A stretch of 64,000 nucleotides of DNA from Mycolicibacterium phocaicum (lineage in GTDB: Bacteria; Actinomycetota; Actinomycetes; Mycobacteriales; Mycobacteriaceae), in the NCBI RefSeq assembly GCF_010731115.1, contig NZ_AP022616.1, positions 62,001 through 126,000 on the forward strand, written 5' to 3'. Below the pieces are notes generated by a model, which saw nothing but the letters and a program-made list of their open reading frames with translations, was not told the DNA's origin and made no database searches. The first letter of the stretch is position 1. Each line of letters starts with the position of its first letter. Position numbers and translations under genes: made by a program. Below, piece after piece: positions 51,896 through 59,713 of the stretch.

Positions 51896-53299
51896 TTATG
51901 CCGAGACTTCTGCGGGGCGGCCCAGTCGCTGGGCGATCTGCTCGGCGGTGTGCAGACCGGTCAGGATGGCGCCGTTCATGGTCCCGGCCCACTCGCCCGC
52001 GGTTTCCGTGCCCGCCCAGTGGATGCGCCCGTGCGGCGTGGTGAGGGCCTCGCCGTAGTTCACCGATGCAAAAGGCGGCGCGGCCGGATGCGGGCCACCC
52101 GGGGCGAAAGGTTCTGTGCCCCAACAGTGATCGATGTAGTCGATGGGGCTGCCGGCCTGCTCGCCGTACAGCTCGACCAACTGGTCGAGGACCAGTTTCC
52201 GCCGAACGTCCGGACCGAAGCCGTCGTACACCCGCGCGGTGCAGAAGACCATCAGGATGCCCGGCCCGTCATCGCCGGGGGACACGTCGAAGGTGATGAA
52301 CACCGGCGCGGTATCGGTCAACGCCTCACCCGAAAGCCCCTCGGACCGCCAGAAGGGCTTGTCGTAGGCGACGAACGCCTTGCTCAGGGCACCCATCGGG
52401 AAGCTCGTCGTGAGCCCCTCGGTCTTGGCGGGCAGGGCGGGGCGGTACTCGATGTACGCCCGATGCTCAGGGGCCGCGGTGACGATGGCGTACTTGGCGT
52501 TGATCACTCCCGAGTCGGTGGAGACCGTGACGCCGTTGTCGTCTTGGGAGATCTCGCGGACCTGGGTGTTCAGCACAATTCGGTCGCCGATCTGCGCAGC
52601 GAGCCGCTTGGCGATCTCTTGCGTGGTTTCGGTGACGCGGAACTCCTGCTGTCCGCCTTCGACGGCCAGCATGTGATCGAGCCCGCCCACCGCCTGGATA
52701 TAGCGCAACACATGCAGCAGTGACACGTCGAGCGGGCTGCAGCCCCACTGCACCCTGGTGACGATGAACATCAGGGCACGTGTGCTGGTCGCGGCCTGCT
52801 GCCGGTCCAGCCATTCGCCGAACGAGATCGCGTCGAGCTGACCGGCGTCGGGGGATTTCCAGGCGGCGTTGACGTCGATGGTGTCCAGCAATGTGGTCAG
52901 CTCCATCAGGATGCGGCCCAGGTCCTCGGCGTCCACCGGTCCGGTCGTCGGCAGGGTGCCGGTGTAGGTCTGGCGTTCCCCGGCCATCCAGAGAACGTTG
53001 AGCCCTTCATCGAACTGAGGAATCAGCGAACATCCCAAGCGCTCCATAAGGTCACGGATTGCGTTGTGGCGCTGGGCAACCCAGGTTGCACCCAGGTCGA
53101 CCTTGACACCGGCCACTTCCCCTGAGTACGAACGGCCACCGACCCGGTCACGGCCTTCTACAACGAGAACTGATACACCCTGACTGGAGAGCCGATCCGC
53201 GGCGCTCAGGCCGGCGAAGCCCGCACCGACAATCACGACGTCGACCGATGCGACTTCGGCGTCGCCCTCAGGTGATTTCGACAAGGTCTGCTCTTTCAC
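51896..53299 (-). CDS. Flavin-containing monoamine oxidase (AofH/putrescine-oxidase-like)
   Basis: The 467-residue oxidase has the FAD motif VVIVGAGFAGLSAADRL, EGRDRVGGRSYSGEV, DLGATWV, TRVQWGCSPLDVS and, at the C-terminus, IHWAGTETAGEWAGTMNGAILTG. These closely match M. tuberculosis AofH (Rv3170) as I recall it. In AofH-type enzymes no covalent FAD attachment is expected because the Cys-containing C-terminal motif is absent here. It oxidises primary amines to aldehydes. GTG 53299 is preferred because GGAGG lies five bases upstream; ATG 53311 would place the start inside that site. A structured leader precedes it. Confidence 0.88.
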   Translation of the reverse strand: MKEQTLSKSPEGDAEVASVDVVIVGAGFAGLSAADRLSSQGVSVLVVEGRDRVGGRSYSGEVAGVKVDLGATWVAQRHNAIRDLMERLGCSLIPQFDEGLNVLWMAGERQTYTGTLPTTGPVDAEDLGRILMELTTLLDTIDVNAAWKSPDAGQLDAISFGEWLDRQQAATSTRALMFIVTRVQWGCSPLDVSLLHVLRYIQAVGGLDHMLAVEGGQQEFRVTETTQEIAKRLAAQIGDRIVLNTQVREISQDDNGVTVSTDSGVINAKYAIVTAAPEHRAYIEYRPALPAKTEGLTTSFPMGALSKAFVAYDKPFWRSEGLSGEALTDTAPVFITFDVSPGDDGPGILMVFCTARVYDGFGPDVRRKLVLDQLVELYGEQAGSPIDYIDHCWGTEPFAPGGPHPAAPPFASVNYGEALTTPHGRIHWAGTETAGEWAGTMNGAILTGLHTAEQIAQRLGRPAEVSA

Positions 53300-53315
53300 G
53301 GTTTCCTCCATCGCA

Positions 53316-53427
53316 CTCGCGGTTGAATGACGCGAGATGCAGCGGGCGGCAGTGTCGGTCAGCACCTGCGCAATGATGAACTGCCGCCCGCAGCGGATTA
53401 CCCTGGCAATCTCCGCATCTCGCTACT
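53316..53427 (-). promoter_or_regulatory. Structured leader of the amine oxidase gene, riboswitch-like
   Basis: On the minus strand, GCGAGATGC (53426-53418) pairs with GCATCTCGC (53340-53332) and encloses a perfect 12-base stem (53391-53380 with 53353-53342). A downstream hairpin CTCGCG/CGCGAG (53336-53331 with 53321-53316) shares the CTCGC bases of the outer stem, so the two folds exclude each other. The ribosome-binding site starts a few bases further on. This looks like a switch controlling initiation; no known riboswitch class was recognised. Confidence 0.5.
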
Positions 53428-53494
53428 GACAGGTTCAGTGTCGCCAGCGATGATTCGACGCGGCCACGACAACGGCCACCGACTTCCGTCGTGT

Positions 53495-53515
53495 AGGGGT
53501 GCACGGTGCACCCCT
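53495..53515. promoter_or_regulatory. Perfect inverted repeat between porin operon and amine oxidase
   Basis: AGGGGTGCAC and GTGCACCCCT flank a single G, a perfect 10-base dyad. It lies just past the stop of the small lipoprotein-like gene and about 200 bases upstream of the amine oxidase. It could be an operator or, with a tight loop, a terminator of the upstream operon. Confidence 0.45.
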
Positions 53516-53517
53516 GA

Positions 53518-53757
53518 TCATCGGCGAGAGGGCGATGTGACGGCTCTGTTGGGGTCCGTCGGTGGAGGTGGTGAGGTGAACGGCGGAGCCTCCGGCGGTA
53601 ATAGGCCTTTCTCTGTGGGTTGGACGGGGAAGGTGCTCGTGGGCGCCGTCGAGCTGGGCGCCTGTTGGTCTTCTTTGCCGCAGTCCGCGGTGAACAAGCC
53701 GATGAGGAGAAGAACTGCCGCGGTCCGGATCGAGACCGAGTTGAACACGGTGGCCAT
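53518..53757 (-). CDS. Small proline-rich exported or lipoprotein-like protein
   Basis: The 79-residue protein has a hydrophobic N-terminal segment (RTAAVLLLIGLFTADCGKED, Cys26) and a Pro/Ser/Thr-rich tail ending PSRR. The Cys would fit a lipobox except for Asp just before it, so lipidation is doubtful. It begins two bases after the stop of the 188-residue secreted protein and is probably the third gene of the porin operon. I do not recognise a family, and short low-complexity frames are easily overcalled in GC-rich DNA. Confidence 0.55.
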   Translation of the reverse strand: MATVFNSVSIRTAAVLLLIGLFTADCGKEDQQAPSSTAPTSTFPVQPTEKGLLPPEAPPFTSPPPPTDPNRAVTSPSRR

Positions 53758-53759
53758 CG

Positions 53760-54326
53760 CTATTGCGCGGGCTGCTCAGTGGGCGCGGGCTGGGCGGGCG
53801 GCTCCAGTTGCGGGTAGCTCGGCGGGGCCGCATTCGTCGCCTCGCCGGTGGGCACCCCCGTCTTCGGTGGTGTCCCGGTGGGGCTTTCCAACAGCGGCTG
53901 CGGCCACGGCCCCGCACTGGAGACCATGCCCGGTAGCGTGCCGGTGTCGGATTGCAGGAGGGCCGAGGTGCTGTCGGGTGGCACGATGCCACCCTGCACT
54001 CCGTAGCGCATGTTGGTGTAGTTCAGGATGAACGACTGATTGGGCGCTGACGGACCGGGCTTGCTGTTGGGCAGGCCCACGCTGGTCTGCGTCGGATCCG
54101 CGGTGGGCCCGCCGGTTCGCACGCCGCGGGTGTCGGTCATGTGCGGGGGATAGGTGTATGCGCCCGTGCCGAATTCGTAGGTGTACGCCCCGGGATAGGG
54201 GGCGGTAGGCGTTCCCGGGAGAAACGGCAGAATCGGGTCCGCGCTCGCGACAGCGCTGCAGACTGAACCCATCGTGAAAATCATCGCACTGCCCGCGACG
54301 AATCGACCGACTCGGAGTTGTGACAC
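53760..54326 (-). CDS. Secreted mycobacterial protein of unknown function
   Basis: The 188-residue protein has a clear signal peptide (residues 1-29, cleavage after SAVASA before DPILP). A mature Gly/Pro/Tyr-rich sequence follows with PGAYTYEFGTGAYTYPPH and NQSFILNYTNMRYGVQGG, ending in a Pro-rich tail. GTG 54326 follows AGGAG by six bases. It lies 24 bases after an MspA-family porin gene in the same orientation, so a role in the outer membrane or cell surface is likely by context. No family is recognised. Confidence 0.75.
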   Translation of the reverse strand: MSQLRVGRFVAGSAMIFTMGSVCSAVASADPILPFLPGTPTAPYPGAYTYEFGTGAYTYPPHMTDTRGVRTGGPTADPTQTSVGLPNSKPGPSAPNQSFILNYTNMRYGVQGGIVPPDSTSALLQSDTGTLPGMVSSAGPWPQPLLESPTGTPPKTGVPTGEATNAAPPSYPQLEPPAQPAPTEQPAQ

Positions 54327-54350
54327 AGAGCTCTCCTTTCTCGTGGGACG

Positions 54351-54989
54351 TCAGATCTTGATCGGGTCGCCGTAGATGGCGTACGAGAAGTGGCTGGCCG
54401 CAGTCGAAATGCGCAAGTATGCGTACGAGCGGATGTTGACGTCGCCGCCACAGGCATCGGCTTTGATGTGCAGATTGTCAACGCCCAGAGACGCGGTGTT
54501 GCCCGGGCTCAGCGCCATGTTGGTCATCGGCAGATCGACGATGACGCCAGGCTGGACAATGGTTTCCAGGAAGCCCGCAGCGCCGATGGTGCCGCCGACG
54601 CCGGACGGTACGCCCGCTGAACCGGCAACGCCGCCGGTGCCGCCCATGACCAAACCTGCCGAAACGTCCGATTGGCAACCCAATTGATAGCCGAGGATGA
54701 AGAGGCTGTCCTGGATCGGATTTCCACCACCGGTCGCCGTTGCGGTCGCGGTGGCAGTGACGAATGCTTCACGCGAGTTGGCCGCCGCCGCGAGATTGGG
54801 AACGGAGTTCACGACCTCGTTCTTGATCTGCAGATTCAGATGCCAGCCGTCCGGGGACACCTTGTCGTAGACCTGCGGAGCCATATCGACCGGCGCGGCA
54901 TGTACTGCCGGTGCCATGCACAGGCTCGCCACCGACGCAGCCACTGCCGCAGCGGCAAGGACGGGAGAGGGTGCAACCTTCAATCTCAT
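54351..54989 (-). CDS. MspA-family outer-membrane porin-like protein
   Basis: The 212-residue protein has a signal peptide (1-31, cleavage at VHA-AP). Its mature part follows the MspA pattern: DGWHLNLQIKNEVVNSVPNL, LFILGYQLGCQSDVSAGLVM, a long Gly-rich stretch, and VNIRSYAYLRISTAASHFSYAIYGDP near the end, comparable to the C-terminus of MspA. MspA porins form octameric channels for hydrophilic nutrients in fast-growing mycobacteria. Two Cys residues in the mature part (GCQSD, DACGG) are not seen in MspA itself. AAAGGAA precedes the ATG. Confidence 0.88.
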   Translation of the reverse strand: MRLKVAPSPVLAAAAVAASVASLCMAPAVHAAPVDMAPQVYDKVSPDGWHLNLQIKNEVVNSVPNLAAAANSREAFVTATATATATGGGNPIQDSLFILGYQLGCQSDVSAGLVMGGTGGVAGSAGVPSGVGGTIGAAGFLETIVQPGVIVDLPMTNMALSPGNTASLGVDNLHIKADACGGDVNIRSYAYLRISTAASHFSYAIYGDPIKI

Positions 54990-55018
54990 TGTGTTCCTTT
55001 CATTTTGGTGTGTCGTCT

Positions 55019-55723
55019 TCATCCGAGGCTGTGCCGGAGGTCTTTTCGATAACTCGAGGTTGTCCCCGCGTCCGCGGCGATGTTGTGGGCATACAGCGCG
55101 CGGTAGGCGCGAAGGTAGATGACCCCCTGAGCGCCCCACGTCGCCAGCGCAGCGGTGTAGAAGAACGTGCGGTTGTGGTCGTCGAAGGGGAGGGGGCAGA
55201 AGTCATAGGTGATCGCGATGGCCGTCGCGGCCGCAGTGACCAAACCTGTTGCGATCGCGAGCTTTCGGGCGCCGGCGTCCCAGACCTTCTTGGCGAAGAA
55301 TGCCAGGAATGCAGTCGTCAGCACATTGACGATCAGGTAGAACGTCGCCGGCCCGACGTGGAGAGTCTCGTCGTGGAACTTCTTCAGGAACATCGCGGCG
55401 ACGGCGGCCAGTCCGAAGACACCGACCTCGACAGCGACCGTCGGCGTGTACCGATGGGTGACCGCCATCAGGCCCATGACGAGGATCAGCGTGAAACCGA
55501 CCGACCGGGAGAACGCGTCGAGGAAGAAGGAGACGTCGAAGGCGATCCCGCCCTCCGCGGCGCCGAGCAGCGACCCGACGAGGAAGTTGGTGGCAGAAAT
55601 TCCAACGATCAAGGATTCCAGGCCGAGAAGGTAGTTGCCGTAGTCGCGGATGAACTTCCATCCGATGTAGTAGCCGACGGCCGCCAGCCATACCGCGGCT
55701 GCCAGGAACACGAGGTCCTTCAT
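55019..55723 (-). CDS. Seven-helix integral membrane protein, unknown family
   Basis: The 234-residue protein has seven predicted membrane helices spread over the whole length, beginning LVFLAAAVWLAAVGYYIG and ending TFFYTAALATWGAQGVIYL. Acidic and basic residues lie inside or beside helices (KFIRDYGNY, EVGVFGLAAVAAMFLKKFHDE). I do not recognise a transporter or rhodopsin signature: the last helix lacks the retinal Lys. It lies 30 bases upstream of the MspA-like gene and could be the first gene of that operon. Function unknown. Confidence 0.7.
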   Translation of the reverse strand: MKDLVFLAAAVWLAAVGYYIGWKFIRDYGNYLLGLESLIVGISATNFLVGSLLGAAEGGIAFDVSFFLDAFSRSVGFTLILVMGLMAVTHRYTPTVAVEVGVFGLAAVAAMFLKKFHDETLHVGPATFYLIVNVLTTAFLAFFAKKVWDAGARKLAIATGLVTAAATAIAITYDFCPLPFDDHNRTFFYTAALATWGAQGVIYLRAYRALYAHNIAADAGTTSSYRKDLRHSLG

Positions 55724-55940
55724 GGTGGTGATTCCTCTCGAAGTGTGGTTGATGGCGGGACGCCGCCAAGTGGCGGGAGAGGTTTCCCGCCGTTGCTCGT
55801 CAGGTGGTGCACTACTGTCGCGGTCTGGTGAGCTGGGTCACAACGACGGTGCTCACCCCTTTTGGTGCGGGAGCGGTGCATGGTGCACATATCTGAATGC
55901 CCGCTGTGTGGCCCACTCTGGTTAGTGGCCGCACAAGAGC
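55724..55940. other. Intergenic region with small hairpins
   Basis: The 217 bases between the MFS gene end and the seven-helix protein start hold no plausible gene. They contain a GGCGGGA...TCCCGCC-type stem near 55770-55800 and a GTGCAT/GTGCAC repeat near 55880. This is presumably the promoter region for the seven-helix/porin operon. Confidence 0.4.
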
Positions 55941-57305
55941 TCAGGGGGCAGTTTCGTGGCGCTGTAGCCGGTCGAACCAGCGAAGTGCCGGCATCGCGAT
56001 GAGGGTCGCCGCGGCCAGAGTGAGGAAAGCGGTCGCGGGATGCGTGACGAGCAATCCGACGGCAGTGGCGATGACGACGCCGCCCAGATTGCCGGCCATC
56101 CAGATGAGTCCTGCCGCGGTGCTCTCGGCATCGGGCGCGTGGCGCTCACTGAGCGCCAGCACGATGGGTAGCGCCGGCAGCAATACGAAACCCACCCCGA
56201 TCAGCGTCAGGAAGGCCATCGTCGTGCTGGGTGCCAGTGCCAGGTGCAGGCACGCCACCGCGGTGAAACCGATTCCGACGCCCATGATCTGGACTTCCCG
56301 GCGGTGTCGATCGGCCCACACCGGTACGACGGCGCAGCCGACGACGCCGGCGATCATGGTGACGGCCAAGACAAGGCCGGCGGTCGATTCCGAGACGCCC
56401 GAAGGCTCGAGCAGTGGCTGTACGAAGGTCGCGAGCGCGATGAACGTGCCCATCGGGATGGCGACGACCGCGCACAAGCGCCGGAGATAGCGGTTGCCGA
56501 ATGCGGTGCGGAAGGCCCGGATTCCTCCGGTTGTGCGAATGGACTCTGGACCGCCCAGTGGCTGGGCGAAGCGAAGCGCCGCCAGGAGACACAGCCCGGC
56601 ATCGAGGGCGAGCAGCGCAGTGATGACCGTCAAGGTGTGGACGTGGTTTTCGCCCGGGAGGCACGCGCCGAGCAGATATCCCACGACCATCCCGCCGAAT
56701 GTGGCGGAGGACGCGACGGCGATGCCGGTCGCGCGGTCTTTGACGGCGAGGTAGCCGACGGCGAGGCCGGGGATCGCGTTGAGGACGAAGGGCTGGCCCA
56801 CCGCCGCGACCACCTGCCCGATCAGCGTCCAGGTGAAGTCACCGGCGACCAGCCGCAGGAACGCGCCGGCCGCGGTGAGCACCGCGCCCGCGATGAGGGC
56901 CGGGCGGAAGAACCGATCGAGTGCCAGACCTGCGGGAATGGCGAGCAGCACGTAGATCAGCGGGAAAACCTGTGACAGCCAACCGATTGCGGCGATCGAC
57001 ACGCCGAAATGCCGGGCCGCGTCGCCGGTCACGGGCGCGTAGTTCACCACGAGTGCCTGGGTGGCGGCGGCCAGGATTCCGTACGCGGCGAAGACCGACC
57101 ACCGGCTCTTCGCGTGCGCCTCGATACGGGAGCTTTCGAGCGTCTCCTGGACGCCGTCGAGATTCGCCCGTTCCTGCGTGACATTCGTCGGCCATGCGGT
57201 ATGTGCATGAAACATATTGCGCTGTTTGGTATTACGTCGAAGCACGACCCACGCGACGGCACCTGCGGCGGCAGCGCGCGTGGCCGCCAACTCGGGCAGA
57301 CTCAT
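55941..57305 (-). CDS. MFS transporter
   Basis: The roughly 454-residue transporter has 12 predicted helices after an unusual N-terminal 70-residue segment. The core shows GWLSQVFPLIYVLLAIPAGL, LDRFFRPALIAGA in the 2-3 loop, AIPGLAVGYLAVKDRATGIA, and DRHRREVQIMGVG in the second half. The pattern resembles CynX/NimT-type anion or drug transporters. An operator-like palindrome matching the one before the catabolic operon lies 61 bases upstream, so a single TetR protein probably controls both. The upstream ATG 57305 follows AGGA; ATG 57215 (MFHAHTAW) is an alternative. Confidence 0.88.
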   Translation of the reverse strand: MSLPELAATRAAAAGAVAWVVLRRNTKQRNMFHAHTAWPTNVTQERANLDGVQETLESSRIEAHAKSRWSVFAAYGILAAATQALVVNYAPVTGDAARHFGVSIAAIGWLSQVFPLIYVLLAIPAGLALDRFFRPALIAGAVLTAAGAFLRLVAGDFTWTLIGQVVAAVGQPFVLNAIPGLAVGYLAVKDRATGIAVASSATFGGMVVGYLLGACLPGENHVHTLTVITALLALDAGLCLLAALRFAQPLGGPESIRTTGGIRAFRTAFGNRYLRRLCAVVAIPMGTFIALATFVQPLLEPSGVSESTAGLVLAVTMIAGVVGCAVVPVWADRHRREVQIMGVGIGFTAVACLHLALAPSTTMAFLTLIGVGFVLLPALPIVLALSERHAPDAESTAAGLIWMAGNLGGVVIATAVGLLVTHPATAFLTLAAATLIAMPALRWFDRLQRHETAP

Positions 57306-57365
57306 CTGCTGTCCTTTTGTTGAGATTGCGCCCGACTACGCCGGCGGACTGCGGGAAGTGTGACT

Positions 57366-57383
57366 GAACGAATATTCGTTCGT
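57366..57383. promoter_or_regulatory. TetR operator upstream of the MFS gene
   Basis: GAACGAATATTCGTTC is a perfect 16-base palindrome followed by GT. The core AACGAATATTCGTTCGT matches 58507-58523 at 16 of 17 bases. It lies 61 bases upstream of the MFS start. Confidence 0.75.
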
Positions 57384-57623
57384 ATGAGTGACGTAGGTTA
57401 CTGCCGCACGAAAGTCGTGTCAACGGTTGGTTTGATCCGGTGATTCGGCGGCTCTCGGTGAGGTCCACGAATAACGCTCGCGCCCTTGCGATTCGGGGGT
57501 GCGGTGATGATTCGCCTCGATGGGATCGGGGCGGGTGACCCGCATTTTGGATGGCAAAGTGGGCGGGGAATCGCCTCGGATGGCAGGCGAGGTCGGCGGG
57601 GCGGTAAACCCGGGGAGCGCTGG
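57384..57623. other. Gap between MFS promoter and TetR gene end, no gene seen
   Basis: About 240 bases separate the operator from the TetR stop codon. A GCCTCG/CGAGG-type small inverted repeat near 57575-57595 could end TetR transcription. No coding sequence is convincing. Confidence 0.4.
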
Positions 57624-58310
57624 TTAGGAGTGGTCCGGCCCGAGCCCGACGAGCATGGCTCGCACCAGCTGCCAATGCAGATCGGCCAGTTCTTCGGGGT
57701 CGCGCGCACCGTCTGCCGGGAACCAGTTCGCGACCCGATCGCACATCGCGATGATCGCCATCGAGGCAACGGTGACCTTGGTTTCCGACACGCCGGGCGC
57801 GAAGGCGGTCACGCGATCGCGCACCAGATTCAGGTGGGCCTGCTGCAGGGACAGCAATCTGTCGTAGTCCTCGGTCGACAAGAACTGGCCGGCGGAGGCG
57901 GTGTAGAGAACGAGATCCGCCACGCGGGCAATGTGCATGTTGTGCATTTGGTACAGCACGTGTTGTCGTACCGTCTCGCGCAGGTCTGCTTCGGGATCTA
58001 CACCGTCGACATGCGTTGAGTTGTCCAGGAAGTCGCCCAGCACCCGGGAGACCGCCTCGGTGAGGATCGCCTCCTTCGACGGAAAGTGGCTGTAGAGTCC
58101 GGGCGCTTTGATGCCGGCGACGGCCGCGACTTCCCGGACTGTGAACGCACCGAATCCGTGATCGGCGACGTTGGTGATTGCCGCGGCCAAAATGCGTTCG
58201 CGCATGACACTCAGATCGAAGACCCGGCCGAGGTTCGCGATGTCGGCTGAGCGGTCGAGCTCCGAAGGACTCGAGGCGGGCCGAGTCGCGGATCCTCGTG
58301 CGGCGGTCAT
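57624..58310 (-). CDS. TetR-family regulator
   Basis: The 228-residue regulator has an N-terminal helix-turn-helix after a 35-residue lead (LAAAITNVADHGFGAFTVRE then VAAVAGIKAPGLYSHFPSKE) and a helical domain with QMHNMHIARVADLVLYTASAG. It sits between two nearly identical operator palindromes. The first is ahead of the MFS gene downstream of it, and the second is ahead of the divergent catabolic operon, about 200 bases upstream of its own start. It is the best candidate for binding both, so it would control the transporter, itself and the operon. Confidence 0.92.
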   Translation of the reverse strand: MTAARGSATRPASSPSELDRSADIANLGRVFDLSVMRERILAAAITNVADHGFGAFTVREVAAVAGIKAPGLYSHFPSKEAILTEAVSRVLGDFLDNSTHVDGVDPEADLRETVRQHVLYQMHNMHIARVADLVLYTASAGQFLSTEDYDRLLSLQQAHLNLVRDRVTAFAPGVSETKVTVASMAIIAMCDRVANWFPADGARDPEELADLHWQLVRAMLVGLGPDHS

Positions 58311-58506
58311 CTGTCCTCCTGTTGGCAGCTGCGTCCAAGGTTACGGCGCTCGAGTGTGTACCCGGCTCAACGGTGTGCCCGGTGTCGCCGGTCTGTGTGC
58401 CGAGCGGATGTTCGCCTGCAGCTGCGGTTGTCGGGGTGTCGTGGCCGGGCTGTCGGCAATTGACTTGGCGCCACCTATTGACGGAAGCCACGGCCAACGC
58501 TAGCTT

Positions 58507-58523
58507 AACGAATGTTCGTTCGT
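58507..58523. promoter_or_regulatory. TetR operator upstream of the catabolic operon
   Basis: AACGAATGTTCGTTCGT matches 57367-57383 at 16 of 17 bases. It lies 45 bases upstream of the first operon gene, a position suited to repression. Confidence 0.75.
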
Positions 58524-58567
58524 GCAGGTCCTGACTGGTGAACCTGCGATATTGGAAGAGGTTCGAC

Positions 58568-59713
58568 ATGGTGTCAGTGGGTATTGCCGGACTGGGGCAG
58601 ATGGGGAGCGCCGCCCTGCGGATTCTGCTCGAACAACTCCCGGATGCGCAGTTCCTGGCGATGGATCGGGCGCCCGAAGCTGTGCGGCGCGCCGAGTCGC
58701 TGGATCCCGCACGCGTTCGCGGGCGCGTCGTCGACGTCACCGCGGAGTCGGTGGACCTCGACGGTGTCGACGTGGTGCTCAACCTTTCCGGACCGTTCTT
58801 CGCAGGATCCGACGGCCTGGCGCAGGCCGCGCTGCGGTCAGGCACGACCTATATCGATATCGGTGACGACCTCGAGGCGACCGAAACCGTCCTGGCCCTG
58901 GATGCCGACGCGCAGAGTGCCGGTGTCGCTCTCATCAGCGGTGCCGGCTGGTCGCCCGGCGTGTCCAACTGGTGCGCTGCCCGCCTGCTCGACGAATTTC
59001 CCGACAGCGACGGCGTCCAGGTGGTGTGGGCAACACACGAGCGTGACCCCGGCGGACTGGCTCCGCTGCGCCACATGCTCCACATGGCGGTGACGCCGTG
59101 CCCGGTGTGGCGCGACGGCCAGTGGGTGCAGTCGCCCGGCTTTGTGCCGGAAACCGCGGGTACATTCACCTTTCCCGAGCCACTCGGTGTCATCGACGCC
59201 TTCGACACCGCGCACCCCGAGCCGCGCACGCTGAGCAGATTCTTCCCGCAGTTGCGCAACGCGAGTTGTAAGGGGTCGCTGCGGCCCGACTGGGCCAACG
59301 CGGCATTTTCGACGTTGGGTCGCATCGGCTTCGGTCACAATGACGTCCTGGTGGACATTGCCGGTCACGATGTCGAGCCGGCCGAGTTCCTCTGGAAGCT
59401 GATGTGGGCCCGCCACCAGGCTTCCGCCGCTCCCAAGGGCGGTAAAGCGTTGACTGCGTTGCTGATTCAAGTTCTCGACGGCACTCGCGTGCAGGGTGCG
59501 CTCGCACTCATCGACGACGCGCCGATGTCCCGTGGGACCGGCCTCGGCGCCGCCGTTGCCGCACTCGCCGCGCTGCGCGAATGCCCGCCGCCGGGGGCGT
59601 GGGGACCGGAGGTCCTCCCGTGGCAGTTCGCGCTCAGCGAGTTCGAGCGCATCGGACAGTCGCTGGGCGGGTTCGGGCCGGGTATCCAGACCCTGACCGA
59701 AGTACGCAGATGA
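58568..59713 (+). CDS. Saccharopine-dehydrogenase-like oxidoreductase
   Basis: The 381-residue protein has an NAD(P) Rossmann motif VGIAGLGQMGSAALRILLEQ, GVDVVLNLSGPFFAGSDGLA and TTYIDIGDDLEATE, then ISGAGWSPGVSNWCAARLL. This layout matches saccharopine dehydrogenase/carboxynorspermidine synthase relatives. GAAGAGG lies six bases before ATG 58568. It is the first gene of a TetR-controlled operon, and its stop overlaps the acyl-CoA ligase start (ATGA). It may oxidise or reduce an amino-acid-like or amine-derived intermediate. The substrate is unknown. Confidence 0.8.
   Translation: MVSVGIAGLGQMGSAALRILLEQLPDAQFLAMDRAPEAVRRAESLDPARVRGRVVDVTAESVDLDGVDVVLNLSGPFFAGSDGLAQAALRSGTTYIDIGDDLEATETVLALDADAQSAGVALISGAGWSPGVSNWCAARLLDEFPDSDGVQVVWATHERDPGGLAPLRHMLHMAVTPCPVWRDGQWVQSPGFVPETAGTFTFPEPLGVIDAFDTAHPEPRTLSRFFPQLRNASCKGSLRPDWANAAFSTLGRIGFGHNDVLVDIAGHDVEPAEFLWKLMWARHQASAAPKGGKALTALLIQVLDGTRVQGALALIDDAPMSRGTGLGAAVAALAALRECPPPGAWGPEVLPWQFALSEFERIGQSLGGFGPGIQTLTEVRR

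Noticed and set aside
53316..53427. Assignment of the amine oxidase leader to a guanidine, TPP, cobalamin or glycine riboswitch
   Set aside because: The conserved core sequences of those classes are not present.
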